Below are positions 41,779-50,217 of a stretch of 64,000 nt of DNA, piece by piece. The first letter of the stretch is position 1; the number at the start of each line of letters is the position of its first letter. This stretch comes from JAJEEA01 sp965116765 (lineage in GTDB: Bacteria > Acidobacteriota > Vicinamibacteria > Vicinamibacterales > UBA8438). Location of the stretch: contig OZ220718.1 in assembly GCA_965116765.1 (NCBI GenBank), forward strand, positions 3,286,001 to 3,350,000. The letters are read 5' to 3'. The notes beneath the pieces are model-generated. The model was not told the origin of the DNA, did not search any database, and worked only from the letters and a program-made list of their open reading frames with translations. Made by a program: the position numbers and the translations under genes.

Positions 41779-42936
41779 ATGTACGAACGCCTGCTCGCCC
41801 GCGCCCTCGCGGCGACGTCCCGCAGCGTGCTGCTGCTCGGCCCCCGGCAGGTCGGCAAGTCGACGCTGCTCGCCTCGCTGCGGCCCGACCTCACCCTCAA
41901 CCTCGCCAGCCCCGCCGCGTTCCGCGACTACGTGAGCCGCCCCGAGCAGCTCGAGCACGAGCTGGAGGCCGCGCCGGCCGCGACGAAGACGGTGTTCATC
42001 GACGAGGTGCAGCGGGTGCCGGCCCTGCTCGACGTCGCGCAGGTGTTCCTCGACCGGCGGCCGCCCCGGTTCCGGTTCCTGCTCTCGGGGTCGAGCGCCC
42101 GCAAGCTGCGGCGCGGCCAGGCCAACCTGCTGCCGGGGCGGCTGCAGGTCCACCACCTGCACCCCCTGCTGGCGAGCGAGCTCGGCGGCGACTTCGACCT
42201 CGGCCGCGCGCTCGCGCACGGCACGCTGCCCGGCGTCTACGCCGAGCCCGACCCCGCCGCGCGCGCCGCCGACCTGCGCAGCTACGCCGACACCTACCTG
42301 CGCGAGGAGGTGCAGGCCGAGGCCCTCGTCCGCAACGTCGGCGCCTTCGGGCGGCTGCTCGACCTCGTCGCCGCGTCGTCGGGGCGCGTGCTCAACCTGC
42401 ACGCGCTGTGCAAGGACGCAGCCCTCGGCTACGAGACCGCGCGCCGCTACGTCGAGATTCTCGAGGACACCCTGGTCGCGTTCCGGGTGCCGGCGTGGAG
42501 CGGCTCGGACCGGGCGAGCCTGGTGCGCCACGGCAAGCTGTTCCTGTTCGACACGGGCGTGCGCAACGCGCTGCTGCGGAGGCCGCTCGACCGGCCCCTC
42601 GACGACGAGCGCGGCGTGCTGCTCGAGCACCTCGTCGCCTGCGAGCTCTACCGCCGGCTCGGACCGCGGTGGCCCGAGGCGGCGCTCTTCCACTACCGCA
42701 CCCGGCACGGCGCCGAGGTCGACTTCGTGCTGGCGATCGGGCGCGAGCTGTGGGGCATCGAGGTGAAGGCGTCCCGGCGGGTCGACCGCGGCATGCTGCG
42801 CGGCCTCGCCTCGCTGGCGGCGCAGAGCGGCCGCGTCGAGCGCCGCATCGTGGTGTTCCTCGGCCCCCGCCGGCAGCAGCTCGACGGCGCCGAGGCGATT
42901 CCGCTCGACGAGTTCCTGGCGATACTGCCAGAGTGA
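41779..42936 (+). CDS. AAA_14 / DUF4143 ATPase
   Basis: The 385 residues open with a P-loop (LLLGPRQVGKSTLLASL), then a Walker B-type VFIDEVQRVP and sensor LLSGSSARKL, which are the marks of the AAA_14 domain. A winged-helix region follows (LCKDAALGYETARRYVEILED). The C-terminal DUF4143 part carries a PD-(D/E)XK-like pattern (LLEHLVACELYRRL, EVDFVLAIG, IEVKASRRVDRG). The family is widespread and often solitary; it has been linked to toxin-antitoxin-like or mobile behaviour, but the role is not settled. The leader has no ribosome site and two inverted repeats. Confidence 0.9.
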   Translation: MYERLLARALAATSRSVLLLGPRQVGKSTLLASLRPDLTLNLASPAAFRDYVSRPEQLEHELEAAPAATKTVFIDEVQRVPALLDVAQVFLDRRPPRFRFLLSGSSARKLRRGQANLLPGRLQVHHLHPLLASELGGDFDLGRALAHGTLPGVYAEPDPAARAADLRSYADTYLREEVQAEALVRNVGAFGRLLDLVAASSGRVLNLHALCKDAALGYETARRYVEILEDTLVAFRVPAWSGSDRASLVRHGKLFLFDTGVRNALLRRPLDRPLDDERGVLLEHLVACELYRRLGPRWPEAALFHYRTRHGAEVDFVLAIGRELWGIEVKASRRVDRGMLRGLASLAAQSGRVERRIVVFLGPRRQQLDGAEAIPLDEFLAILPE

Positions 42937-43135
42937 TGCGGCGGGGCTCCGTCAGGTTGGCCGGGCGGCAAGGAGAGCCGCGCCCGACGGCTCCGCGCGC
43001 TCAGTCAGCCGACGCGGACGAGGGAGCGCCGCGCTCCGTCTCGAGCGTCTTTTGCGCGAAGTACCTGACCAAGGGCGGAGACGCCGGCCACGACGCTCGA
43101 GCTCTCACTTGGACCCAGCGGGATCGGTCGCCGAT

Positions 43136-44830
43136 CTACGGCTGCTGCCCCGCGTTGAACTCGGCCTCGAGCTCGGCCTCCCAGCGCACGCGCTCGGCAA
43201 TCTGGTCGCCGCGGGTCTGGAGGCAGTCGAAGCAGAGGGTGCCGGGGATGGCGTGGCCCTCGCCGTCGGGATCGATGCCGCGGGCCTGCATGAGGCCGCG
43301 CAGCAGGGCCGCGGTGTGCTTCTGCGCCTTGTAGAAGTCGGAGTAGCTGAAGCCGTCGGCGATGGCCAGCGGCGAGTAGCCGAGCTCGGTGCGGGCGTCC
43401 ATGTCGGCCCCCTGCTCGACGAGGTACTCGGCGACGTTGTTGGCGCCGCGGAACGCGGCCCCGTGCAGGGCGGTCATGCCGCGGTAGTTGGCGGCGTTGA
43501 CGGGGTTGCCGAGCTCGACGCACATTCGCACCGCCTCGAGCACCTCGTCTTCCTGCCCCGGCAGCGAGCCGCCGTCCTCGCCGGGGTTCCAGATGGCGAC
43601 GCCGGCCGCCACCATGAGCGGGGTGGTGCCGTCGGCGCTCGGGACGGTGGCGTCGGCCCCCGCCTCGACGAGCACCCGCATGGCCTCGACGTCGGTGACC
43701 TTGGCGGCGAGGAAGAACGGGGTGGCCCCGAGCCGGTTGAGCCGGTTGCGCTGGCCGTCCTTCATGCCGTTGACGGTCATGCGGGCGTCGACGTCGCCGC
43801 CGACGGCGATCATCTTGCGCAGCACGTCGATGCTGTCGACGGCGCCGGTGGGGATGGGCCCGGGGAACCCGAACCCGGTGTTCATGCGCCGCGTGCGCAC
43901 GAGCTGGTGCAGGGCGTTCCAGCCGGCGCCGGCGAGGTTGGGGTCGGCCCCGCGGTCGAGCATGTAGTCGGCGAGGGCCCAGTTGGCGTTGGCGACGGCC
44001 ACCACCAGCGCGCTCTGCCCGTCGGACAGGGTGTCGTTGACGTCGGCGCCGGCCTCGAGCAGCACCCGCAGGGCGTCGAGGTGGCCGCCGCGGGCCGCGA
44101 ACGTCAGGGCGGTGAAGCCGGTGGGGGGCGGCGCGTAGAAGAGCCGGTTGCCGCCGGCCGGCCGCGCGGCCGACTCGGTGCGGGCGTCGACGTCGGCCCC
44201 GAGCTCGGCGAGGGCGTGCACCGCGGCCGCGTTGTTGCGGGCCGCCGCCCACATGAGGGCGGTCTGGCCGCGGAAGTCGTCGCGGGCGTTGGGGTCGGCC
44301 CCGCGCGCGAGGAGCGCCCGCACCGTGGCCGCGTCGCCGGCGCGGGCCGCCGTCATCAGCGCCGTCTCGCCCCCCCGCATGGCGGCGTTGGGGTCGGCGC
44401 CGGCGTCGAGCAGCATCCGCGCGACGGCGGCGTTGCCGTTCTCGGCCGCGAGCGAGAGGGGCCGGACGCCGTAGCGGTTGGCCGCCGACACGTCGGCGCC
44501 GGCCTCGATGAGCAGGCCGACGAGGGCGGCGTCGTCCTCGTGCACCGCCCAGTGCAGCGCCGTCGCCCCGTCGGGCCCCGCCGCGTTCACGTCGACGGCG
44601 GGGTCGGCCGCGAGCGCCCGCACGCGGTCGGCGTCGGCCGCCTTCACCGCCTCGACGAGCGGCGCGTCGCGCCGGGCGCCGGCCTCGGAGGTTGCCGGCG
44701 CCGCGGCCAGGCCGGCCGCGAGGAGGGCGAAGGCGGCGAGCAGGGCGGGAGCCGGCCGTGCGGGGGCCAGCCGTGCGACCCCGAACGGCGACGCCGATGC
44801 GAACGACCTTCCGCTGTTGATGACATGCAT
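43136..44830 (-). CDS. Secreted protein of about 11 ankyrin repeats
   Basis: I take Met at 44830, with AGGTGG 5 nt upstream. The 564 residues have a signal (APALLAAFALLAAGLAAAPATSEA) and ankyrin repeats to about residue 510 (DGATALHWAVHEDDAALVG, GGETALMTAARAGDAATVR, GQTALMWAAARNNAAAVH, GMTALHGAAFRGANNVAEY). It ends with a cysteine pair (LCFDCL) in a charged tail. Long periplasmic ankyrin proteins like this are frequent in Acidobacteria. It is adjacent to, but on the opposite strand from, the ATPase/nuclease gene. The function is unknown beyond protein binding. Confidence 0.88.
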   Translation of the reverse strand: MHVINSGRSFASASPFGVARLAPARPAPALLAAFALLAAGLAAAPATSEAGARRDAPLVEAVKAADADRVRALAADPAVDVNAAGPDGATALHWAVHEDDAALVGLLIEAGADVSAANRYGVRPLSLAAENGNAAVARMLLDAGADPNAAMRGGETALMTAARAGDAATVRALLARGADPNARDDFRGQTALMWAAARNNAAAVHALAELGADVDARTESAARPAGGNRLFYAPPPTGFTALTFAARGGHLDALRVLLEAGADVNDTLSDGQSALVVAVANANWALADYMLDRGADPNLAGAGWNALHQLVRTRRMNTGFGFPGPIPTGAVDSIDVLRKMIAVGGDVDARMTVNGMKDGQRNRLNRLGATPFFLAAKVTDVEAMRVLVEAGADATVPSADGTTPLMVAAGVAIWNPGEDGGSLPGQEDEVLEAVRMCVELGNPVNAANYRGMTALHGAAFRGANNVAEYLVEQGADMDARTELGYSPLAIADGFSYSDFYKAQKHTAALLRGLMQARGIDPDGEGHAIPGTLCFDCLQTRGDQIAERVRWEAELEAEFNAGQQP

Positions 44831-45044
44831 GACGACCACCTGGTTCTCCAACGCCCCGCCCGCTGCGCGCTGTTGCCGCACGCGAAGCGCCAATCGTAGC
44901 ACGGCGGGGATGCAGCCGGCTTCGGCGAGCCGCGAGGATCATCGAGCGCGTGATGCTCCCCTCGCCGCCGGCCGGCGGGTAGCCGGCGTCCCGCATGGGG
45001 GCGGCGCCGCCGTGCTCGTCCCGCCCGGCGCGTAGAATGCCGGC

Positions 45045-46879
45045 ATGGAGAAGCGCAGGCTGCCTGTCGGCATCCAGACTTTCAGTCGCATCCGCGAGGA
45101 GGGCTACTACTACGTCGACAAGACCGGCTACGCCGGGCGGCTGGCCGAAGAAGGCGGCGGCCGGTTCTTCCTGTCGCGCCCTCGCCGGTTCGGCAAGAGC
45201 CTGTTCGTGGACACGCTGAAGGAGCTGTACGAGGGCAGCGAGCCGCTGTTCCGGGGGCTCGCGGTGCACGACGCCTGGGACTGGTCGCGCCGCCGCCCCG
45301 TCGTGCGGCTGAGCTTCGCGGGGGGCAACTTCAAGCGCCCGGGCGAGCTCGAGGCGAGTGTCATGCGGCAGCTCGCCACGGCCGAGCGCCGGGCCGGGCT
45401 GCCGGCCTCGGAGGCCACCACGCTCACGGGGCGCTTCGCGAACCTGCTCGAGTCGCTGCACGAGCGCACCGGCGAGCGCGTCGCGGTGCTGGTGGACGAA
45501 TACGACAAGCCGATTCTGGACGCGCGCGCCGGGCCGGCGCCCCCCGGCGACCGGGAGGACGCCCAGCGTGACGGCGACGCGCAGGCGAGGGCCAACCGCG
45601 ACGACCTGCGCGGGCTGTACGGCACCCTGAAGGACAGCGACGCCCATGTCGAGATGACCTTCATCACCGGGGTCAGCAAGTTCAGCAAGGTGAGCCTGTT
45701 CTCGGACGTGAACTTCCTCACCGACCTCACCCTGGACCCCCGCTACGCCGCCATCTGCGGCTACACCGAGACGGACCTCGACGCCGTGTTCGCGCCCGAG
45801 CTGCCGGGCCTCGACCGCGGGCGGATACGCGACTGGTACAACGGCTACAACTGGCGGGGGGACGAGCGCGTCTACAACCCCTGGGCCATCCTCCACCTGT
45901 TCGCGAGCCGCGAGTTCAAGGCGCACTGGTTCGAGACCGCGACGCCGCGCTTCCTCGTCGACGCCCTGATCCGGCGCGGCGTCTCCGCCCCCGACATCGA
46001 TGGCCGGTACGCCGACGACGACCTGCTGTCGGCGTTCGACGTGACCTCGGCGACGACCGAGGCGTTGCTGTTCCAGACCGGCTACCTGACGATAGCGGAC
46101 GAGGAGCAGGAGGACGGCTACGCGCAGTACCGCCTGGGGTACCCCAACCGGGAGGTGCGCCGGGGCCTGAACCGAGGCCTGCTCGACGCCCTCGCCCCGA
46201 ACTGGCGGGCGGCGGGCGGCGGCCCCGCGCTGCGGCGGGCGCTGGCGGCCGAGGACTGGGCGGGCCTGGAGGCGCTGTTCCGGAAGCTGCTGGCGGGCAT
46301 CCCCCACGACTGGCACCGGCGCAACGAGATAGCCCGCTACGAGGGCTACTGGTCGAGCGTGTTCTACGCGTGGTTCCAGGCGTCGATGGACGGCGTGGCG
46401 GTGGAGGACACCACGAGCCGCGGGCGACTGGACATGGCGGTGGTGACGGGCGGCACCGCCTTCCTGTTCGAGTTCAAGGTCGCCGCGCGGGCGGCGCCGG
46501 GGTCACGGCCCGCTGGCGCGGACCGGGGCGACGCGGCGGAGAGCGCGGGCCGGGGCGATGCGGCGGAAAGCGCGGGCGGCACAGCGGCGTCGCCGGACGG
46601 CGCGCTGCCGCCGGGGGCGGACCGGGGCGACGCGGCGGAGAGCGCGGGCCGGGGCGACGCGGCGGAGAGCGCGGGCCGGGGCGACGCGACGCCCGACAGC
46701 GCGCCGCCGGGCGGGCGGGCCGCGGCGACCAGGCGGCCGACCGCCCGGCCTTGGCCCAGTTGAAGGCGCGCCGCTACGCCGACAAGTACCGCGCCGCCGG
46801 CCGCCGGGTCCACCTGATAGGCGTCGAGGTGGGCGCGGAAACGCGCGACATCACCGCCTTCGACGTGGAGCCGGCGTGA
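45045..46879 (+). CDS. AAA-ATPase-like / PD-(D/E)XK nuclease protein (DUF1703 type), interrupted by a minisatellite
   Basis: It begins MEKRRLPVGIQTFSRIREEG, the signature of the AAA-ATPase_like family, with YYVDKT and the P-loop-like FLSRPRRFGKSLFVDTL, then LVDEYDKPI and FITGVSKFSK. The C-terminal PD-(D/E)XK nuclease begins GRLDMAVV...AFLFEFKV. There, about 240 bp of Gly/Arg/Ala/Glu-rich repeats (RGDAAESAG units, 27 bp each) intrude. The normal end of the domain (LAQLKARRYADKYRAAGRRV, GAETRDITAFDVEPA, stop 46879) is in another frame. The protein as sequenced ends at 46763 and would lack the end of its nuclease. Such proteins are common in host-associated bacteria; the role is uncertain. Confidence 0.75.
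46500..46740 (+). repeat. 27-bp minisatellite inside the nuclease domain
   Basis: Copies of GGCCGGGGCGACGCGGCGGA-type sequence encode GRGDAAESA four times, with an unrelated spacer in the middle. The array separates the two halves of the PD-(D/E)XK domain and coincides with a frame change. Confidence 0.7.
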
Positions 46880-46911
46880 GGGCCGCCCCGACGCGCCTCG
46901 ATGCCGAGATC

Positions 46912-46959
46912 GGCGCGGAAACGCGCGACGTCGCCGCCTTCGACGTGGAGCCCGGTCGA
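46912..46959 (+). repeat. Echo of the nuclease gene's last 16 codons after its stop
   Basis: GGCGCGGAAACGCGCGAC... at 46832-46879 encodes the final GAETRDITAFDVEPA. A near copy reading GAETRDVAAFDVEP follows the stop codon at an offset of 80 bp. Confidence 0.7.
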
Positions 46960-47034
46960 GCGCCAGGGTCGACCGTCGATGCTTGCCGGCCGGATCGAGC
47001 ATGTAGTACCGTGCCGTCTTGGAGAGAGTTGACG

Positions 47035-47508
47035 ATGACCACCCGCGAACTCGTGTGGAACGCCATGTTTGCGGCCGACATGAGTCACCGTTACTTCCTC
47101 TCTCGCGCAGCCTCGAACAAGCGGGTCGACGACACCGCGCGAGTGCTGCTGCTCGTGCTGGCGAGCGCGGCCTGGGCCAGCCTGGTGGCGCGGGTGCCGG
47201 CCGCGGCGCCGTACCTGGCCTTCGCCACGGCGGTTCTGTCGTCGCTGACCGTCATCGTCAGGTTTCACGACCGCGCCTCGACGTATGCGGCCGCCGCCGA
47301 GGAGTTCAGCCGCATCCTCGACGACTACCGCGAGCTGTGGCGCGATATCGACTCGTACAGGGTGACCGAGGACGACGCAACGGATCGGCTGCGGGCGCTC
47401 AAGGCGCGATCGGAGATCGCCACGCGCCCGCTCTTGAAGTCGAAGGTCAATGCGCGCGTGCTGATGCAGTGCCACGAAGCGGCCGCACGGGTAGTGCGCC
47501 ATGCCTGA
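47035..47508 (+). CDS. SLATT-like two-TM membrane protein
   Basis: ATG 47035 follows GGAGAGAGTTGACG. The 157 residues have a cytoplasmic N-terminal helix, then two close TM helices (ARVLLLVLASAAWASLVARV, YLAFATAVLSSLTVIVRF), then a long C-terminal helical part (RASTYAAAAEEFSRILDDYREL, TDRLRALKARSEIA). That order matches SLATT-type proteins, which occur with nucleotide second-messenger and other conflict systems as predicted pore formers. Its last codons overlap the next small gene. No cyclase or NTPase partner lies adjacent. A second gene of the same shape is at 49368-49877. Confidence 0.65.
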   Translation: MTTRELVWNAMFAADMSHRYFLSRAASNKRVDDTARVLLLVLASAAWASLVARVPAAAPYLAFATAVLSSLTVIVRFHDRASTYAAAAEEFSRILDDYRELWRDIDSYRVTEDDATDRLRALKARSEIATRPLLKSKVNARVLMQCHEAAARVVRHA

Positions 47509-47620
47509 TCACCGGACGGAGTTCCCGCCGATGCCGGCGCCGCCGCCACCGCCGCCCCCTCAGCCGCCGCCGCCTCAGCCGCCGCCACCTCCCCAACCCT
47601 CCAAAGGGCAGGCCGGATAG
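47501..47620 (+). CDS. 39-residue proline-rich protein overlapping the two-TM gene
   Basis: ATG 47501 lies 8 bases before the end of the two-TM gene (ATGCCTGA overlap), so it is probably translationally coupled to it. The product reads MPDHRTEFPPMPAP and then runs of Pro with spaced Gln, ending PSKGQAG. It is probably a flexible polyproline partner or tail. Beside the second two-TM gene a similar PPPPPKPVKPQE end is found. Confidence 0.5.
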   Translation: MPDHRTEFPPMPAPPPPPPPQPPPPQPPPPPQPSKGQAG

Positions 47621-47654
47621 ACGACGCAAGCGGGGCGAGCCGGGGCCGGCATCT

Positions 47655-48277
47655 TCACTGGATGACCGCGATGTTCGCGCGGCTGGCGACCTCGCAGACC
47701 CGCCGGAAGCCGCTTCCGCCACGGAGCGGTTCGGCCGGGCCCTCTGGGCGCAGCCGGGACGGGTCGACCCGGTCGCCGAACAGGACGACCGCGCCGGTGT
47801 CGCACTGGCGCGAGACCCACTGCAGCCCGTGCACATTCGGGTCCGCCTCGTGCAGGGCTTCGGTCGCGCCGTCTCTCGATAGAGCCGCTCCGGCGCCTCG
47901 AGCAGTTGTCCCCGCGTCAAACCGAGACGGCGCAACGCCAATCCCGTCAGGTCGATGAGTCGCAGGTCGGCCTCGACAACCAGCCGCGAGAGGCGCAGGG
48001 GCTCAAGGTCGGCGCGATGGATGCGTCCACCGGAACCCTGCACGCCGCGAAACACGGTCTCGGACAGGGCGCCGTCGATCTCGTCGGACGCATAGAGGGT
48101 CGGTATCGACTCGCCCCGGCCGTCGCGAACGGGATGAAAGCGACCCCGCCCGTGTCCGGGGTTGAACGCATTGGCGGGCAAGGCGCCGTGCACCCTGAAC
48201 AGGCGCCGTCCGGCGCTCCAGGTTGTCGTCGCCAGCTCGCGGGTGGCGGCAGGCGTCGGCGCCGGAAGCGGCTCCAT
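47655..48277 (-). pseudogene. RES-domain toxin, frame-broken
   Basis: The N-terminal two thirds read as a RES domain (RRLFRVHGALPANAFNPGHG, TLYASDEIDGALSETVFRG, LRLIDLTGLALRRLGL). The C-terminal third is in another frame (DGATEALHEADPNVHGLQWV, DTGAVVLFGDRVDPSRL, SRANIAVIQ, stop at 47655). The break lies at a GAGAG near 47875, where two extra bases would explain it. RES toxins (for example MbcT, ParT) degrade NAD+ or ADP-ribosylate. The cognate antitoxin gene is directly upstream and intact. It is either an inactivated toxin or an assembly slip. Confidence 0.75.
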
Positions 48278-48283
48278 CCCGCC

Positions 48284-49090
48284 TCAGAACAGATTGGAGC
48301 GCGTCGCCTCGCGGGCGGCGTCCGCGACGGCATCGGGATCGGCGTCCATGACGTCTACGGGACGCCGGTCGTCGGGAAGCCAGCCGTTCGGCGCGGTGAA
48401 CCAGCTCGCGACCTGCCACGATCCCCGCTTTCCGAGCGCCTGAAGGACCCTGGCCACGACCGGCTTCGGCCTGCCGGTGTCGTCGAACTGGAATGCGGGG
48501 TAGAGAATGCGCCCCCGGTGCTCGACGCCGAATATCTTCCCGCCGCTCCGCCACCGCCCGGCCAGCGCCGCGCTGTTGTCGGCCTTCGACCCGAACAGGT
48601 CGTGAACCTGCGCCGCGTCGAGGGTGTCGTACCGCTCGAGAAAGTCGGCGCGGAAGTCGGCGTTCCGGCGAGCCTGATCGAGCAGGGCGGGATGCGGCCG
48701 TCCCGACACCACCGGCATCGCCACGTCGATCAGCCGCTCCATCTCCGCCGCCCGCCCGGCGTCCAGCCGCCCCTGCAGCAGGACGACCAGCGCCTTGATC
48801 GCGCGCAGCTCCTCCTCGTCGTCACCGGACACTAGGAGAGCGGCCTTGCCGACCTGGGGGTCGATGCGGGGCAGGAACTCGGCGCTCGCGCGGTCGCCGC
48901 TGGACACGAGCAACTCGGGCCTCCTGCTCGCCAGATAACGCCGAAGACCGGCCCAGAACTGGACTATCGCCTGCGACCGATCCGCCAGAGACGCCGGTTC
49001 CTCGGACTCGGACACGACGATACGGCCCTCGACCGGCGAATCGGACTCCTCTCCGAAATCGTATCCTCGGACCAATTCAACTCGAGCCAT
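48284..49090 (-). CDS. Xre/MbcA/ParS-type antitoxin
   Basis: GGAGGGCACGAC precedes Met at 49090. The 268 residues have a C-terminal antitoxin domain: LLDQARRNADFRADFLER, HDLFGSKADNSAALAGRWR, KIFGVEHRGRILYPAFQFDD, GWQVASWF-like and GWLPDDRRPVDVMDADPDAV. The last parts match the toxin-binding domain of RES/Xre systems. The N-terminal 130 residues are longer than usual for the family and of unknown role. It ends 6 bp before the RES frame begins, in the usual antitoxin-toxin order. AT-rich sequence with an ATGAT/ATCAT inverted repeat lies just upstream (49110-49140) and may be the autoregulatory operator. Confidence 0.8.
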   Translation of the reverse strand: MARVELVRGYDFGEESDSPVEGRIVVSESEEPASLADRSQAIVQFWAGLRRYLASRRPELLVSSGDRASAEFLPRIDPQVGKAALLVSGDDEEELRAIKALVVLLQGRLDAGRAAEMERLIDVAMPVVSGRPHPALLDQARRNADFRADFLERYDTLDAAQVHDLFGSKADNSAALAGRWRSGGKIFGVEHRGRILYPAFQFDDTGRPKPVVARVLQALGKRGSWQVASWFTAPNGWLPDDRRPVDVMDADPDAVADAAREATRSNLF

Positions 49091-49367
49091 GTCGTGCCCT
49101 CCGAACCAGACCGCAATGAGAGTGATGATCTACCATCATTGCTCATCGATATCAACACCGCAACCGATCCGGGGAGACGCTCGGAGCCCGAGCGGCGCTC
49201 TCAGGCTGGCTCGACGGCCGCTCCAGCTATTCCTGCGGCTTGACCGGCTTCGGCGGGGGCGGCGGGGCCTGACACGGCCGGGACGTGGCGGAGAGCCGGA
49301 GCTCTTTCAGTGACCGCTGTCCGGCGCCTCCCCCGTCTCACGTCCAGGTGCTTCGGTCGCCTGGGAC

Positions 49368-49877
49368 TCATCCCTCGGCATGGCGCTCGCTCAAGGCCTT
49401 GAACGCGTCCTCTTCGCACCTGACGTTCAGCCGTTCGTTGGTCGAGATGTTCGCCGCCCCGGCGCGGGCGGTCACGCGCGTCATGCGGCGCTTCGCGCCC
49501 GCGAGAACCCGGCGGGCATCGCCGTCGGTGACCGCGTCGGACTGGACCCTGCCCCACAGCTCGGCGAGGTCGTCCTCCACCTCGCTGCACTCGCCGCGGA
49601 TGACGCCCAGTATCGCCGCCTTGTTCGCGTAGTCGGCGAGAAAGTCCCACGCCACGAGGAGGGCGATCAGCGCGCCGGAGGCAGTGCGGACAGCCTCGGG
49701 CAACGCGGCGATGGCGGACGCCACGCCGGCGGTCGCCGAGGCGAAGAGCACGATGCGAATGCCCAGGTGCCGTTGTTGCTGCCCCCGGGCCATCCGGTCG
49801 TAGTACCGAACGAGCCGCGCGACGTCCAGCATCTCCTGCCAGACGGCGTTCCTCGTCGCGCTGGTGACCAAGTCCAT
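49368..49877 (-). CDS. Second SLATT-like two-TM membrane protein
   Basis: The 169 residues have a cytoplasmic N-terminus (VWQEMLDVARLVRYYDRMAR), two TM helices (IRIVLFASATAGVASAIAAL, ASGALIALLVAWDFLADYA) and a helical C-terminal part (VEDDLAELWGRVQSDAVTDG, RRVLAGAKRRM). Architecture and length match 47035-47508. A weak GGAGC lies upstream of the ATG at 49877. An out-of-frame ATG overlaps its stop codon (ATGCCGAGGGATGA), and a PPPPPKPVKPQE segment occurs about 120 bp further on, mirroring the proline-rich ORF of the first copy. The two copies flank the RES/Xre pair. Confidence 0.6.
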   Translation of the reverse strand: MDLVTSATRNAVWQEMLDVARLVRYYDRMARGQQQRHLGIRIVLFASATAGVASAIAALPEAVRTASGALIALLVAWDFLADYANKAAILGVIRGECSEVEDDLAELWGRVQSDAVTDGDARRVLAGAKRRMTRVTARAGAANISTNERLNVRCEEDAFKALSERHAEG

Positions 49878-49982
49878 GCAGGCGTCGCGGTGCTCCGGTG
49901 CAAGCCGGAGCGACCCTCTCCAGCGCGGCCATGCGAAGGCGGCGCTCTCCGGTTAGGCGCCCAGCGGAGCCGAAGGCGACGT

Positions 49983-50122
49983 CTAGGAGTGGCTCCTGAT
50001 TCCTCGTTCGAGCGTGTCGACTCTGCCGATCAGCTTGGCGATCTGCCAGCCGTTGAACCTCCCGCCGCCGCCAGAAACGAGGTGATGGCCGTCATCACGG
50101 CCACGATATCCATCGCCGTCAC
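49983..50122 (-). pseudogene. Small TM/coiled-coil gene with a frameshift
   Basis: GGAGG lies 5 nt before a GTG at 50122. The first frame gives VTAMDIVAVMTAITSFLAAA (a TM helix). A second frame gives RFNGWQIAKLIGRVDTLERG and a stop at 49983. The two join at a GGCGGCGGCGGG run. Together they resemble the intact protein at 40200-40373 (FQFAQLAGRVQTLETG). Confidence 0.5.
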
Positions 50123-50217
50123 TGCGACCTCCGAAGCGACCGCTACGTTCGCAGATCCAGTGCAACGCCGCCCGCCGGCTCGACCAGGCCGGTCGTCGTC
50201 GGAGCCCCGCCGACTCG

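Noticed and set aside
45045..46879. ATPase/nuclease plus DUF4143 ATPase as one defence operon
   Set aside because: They are 2 kb apart with an opposite-strand ankyrin gene between them; each is usually solitary.
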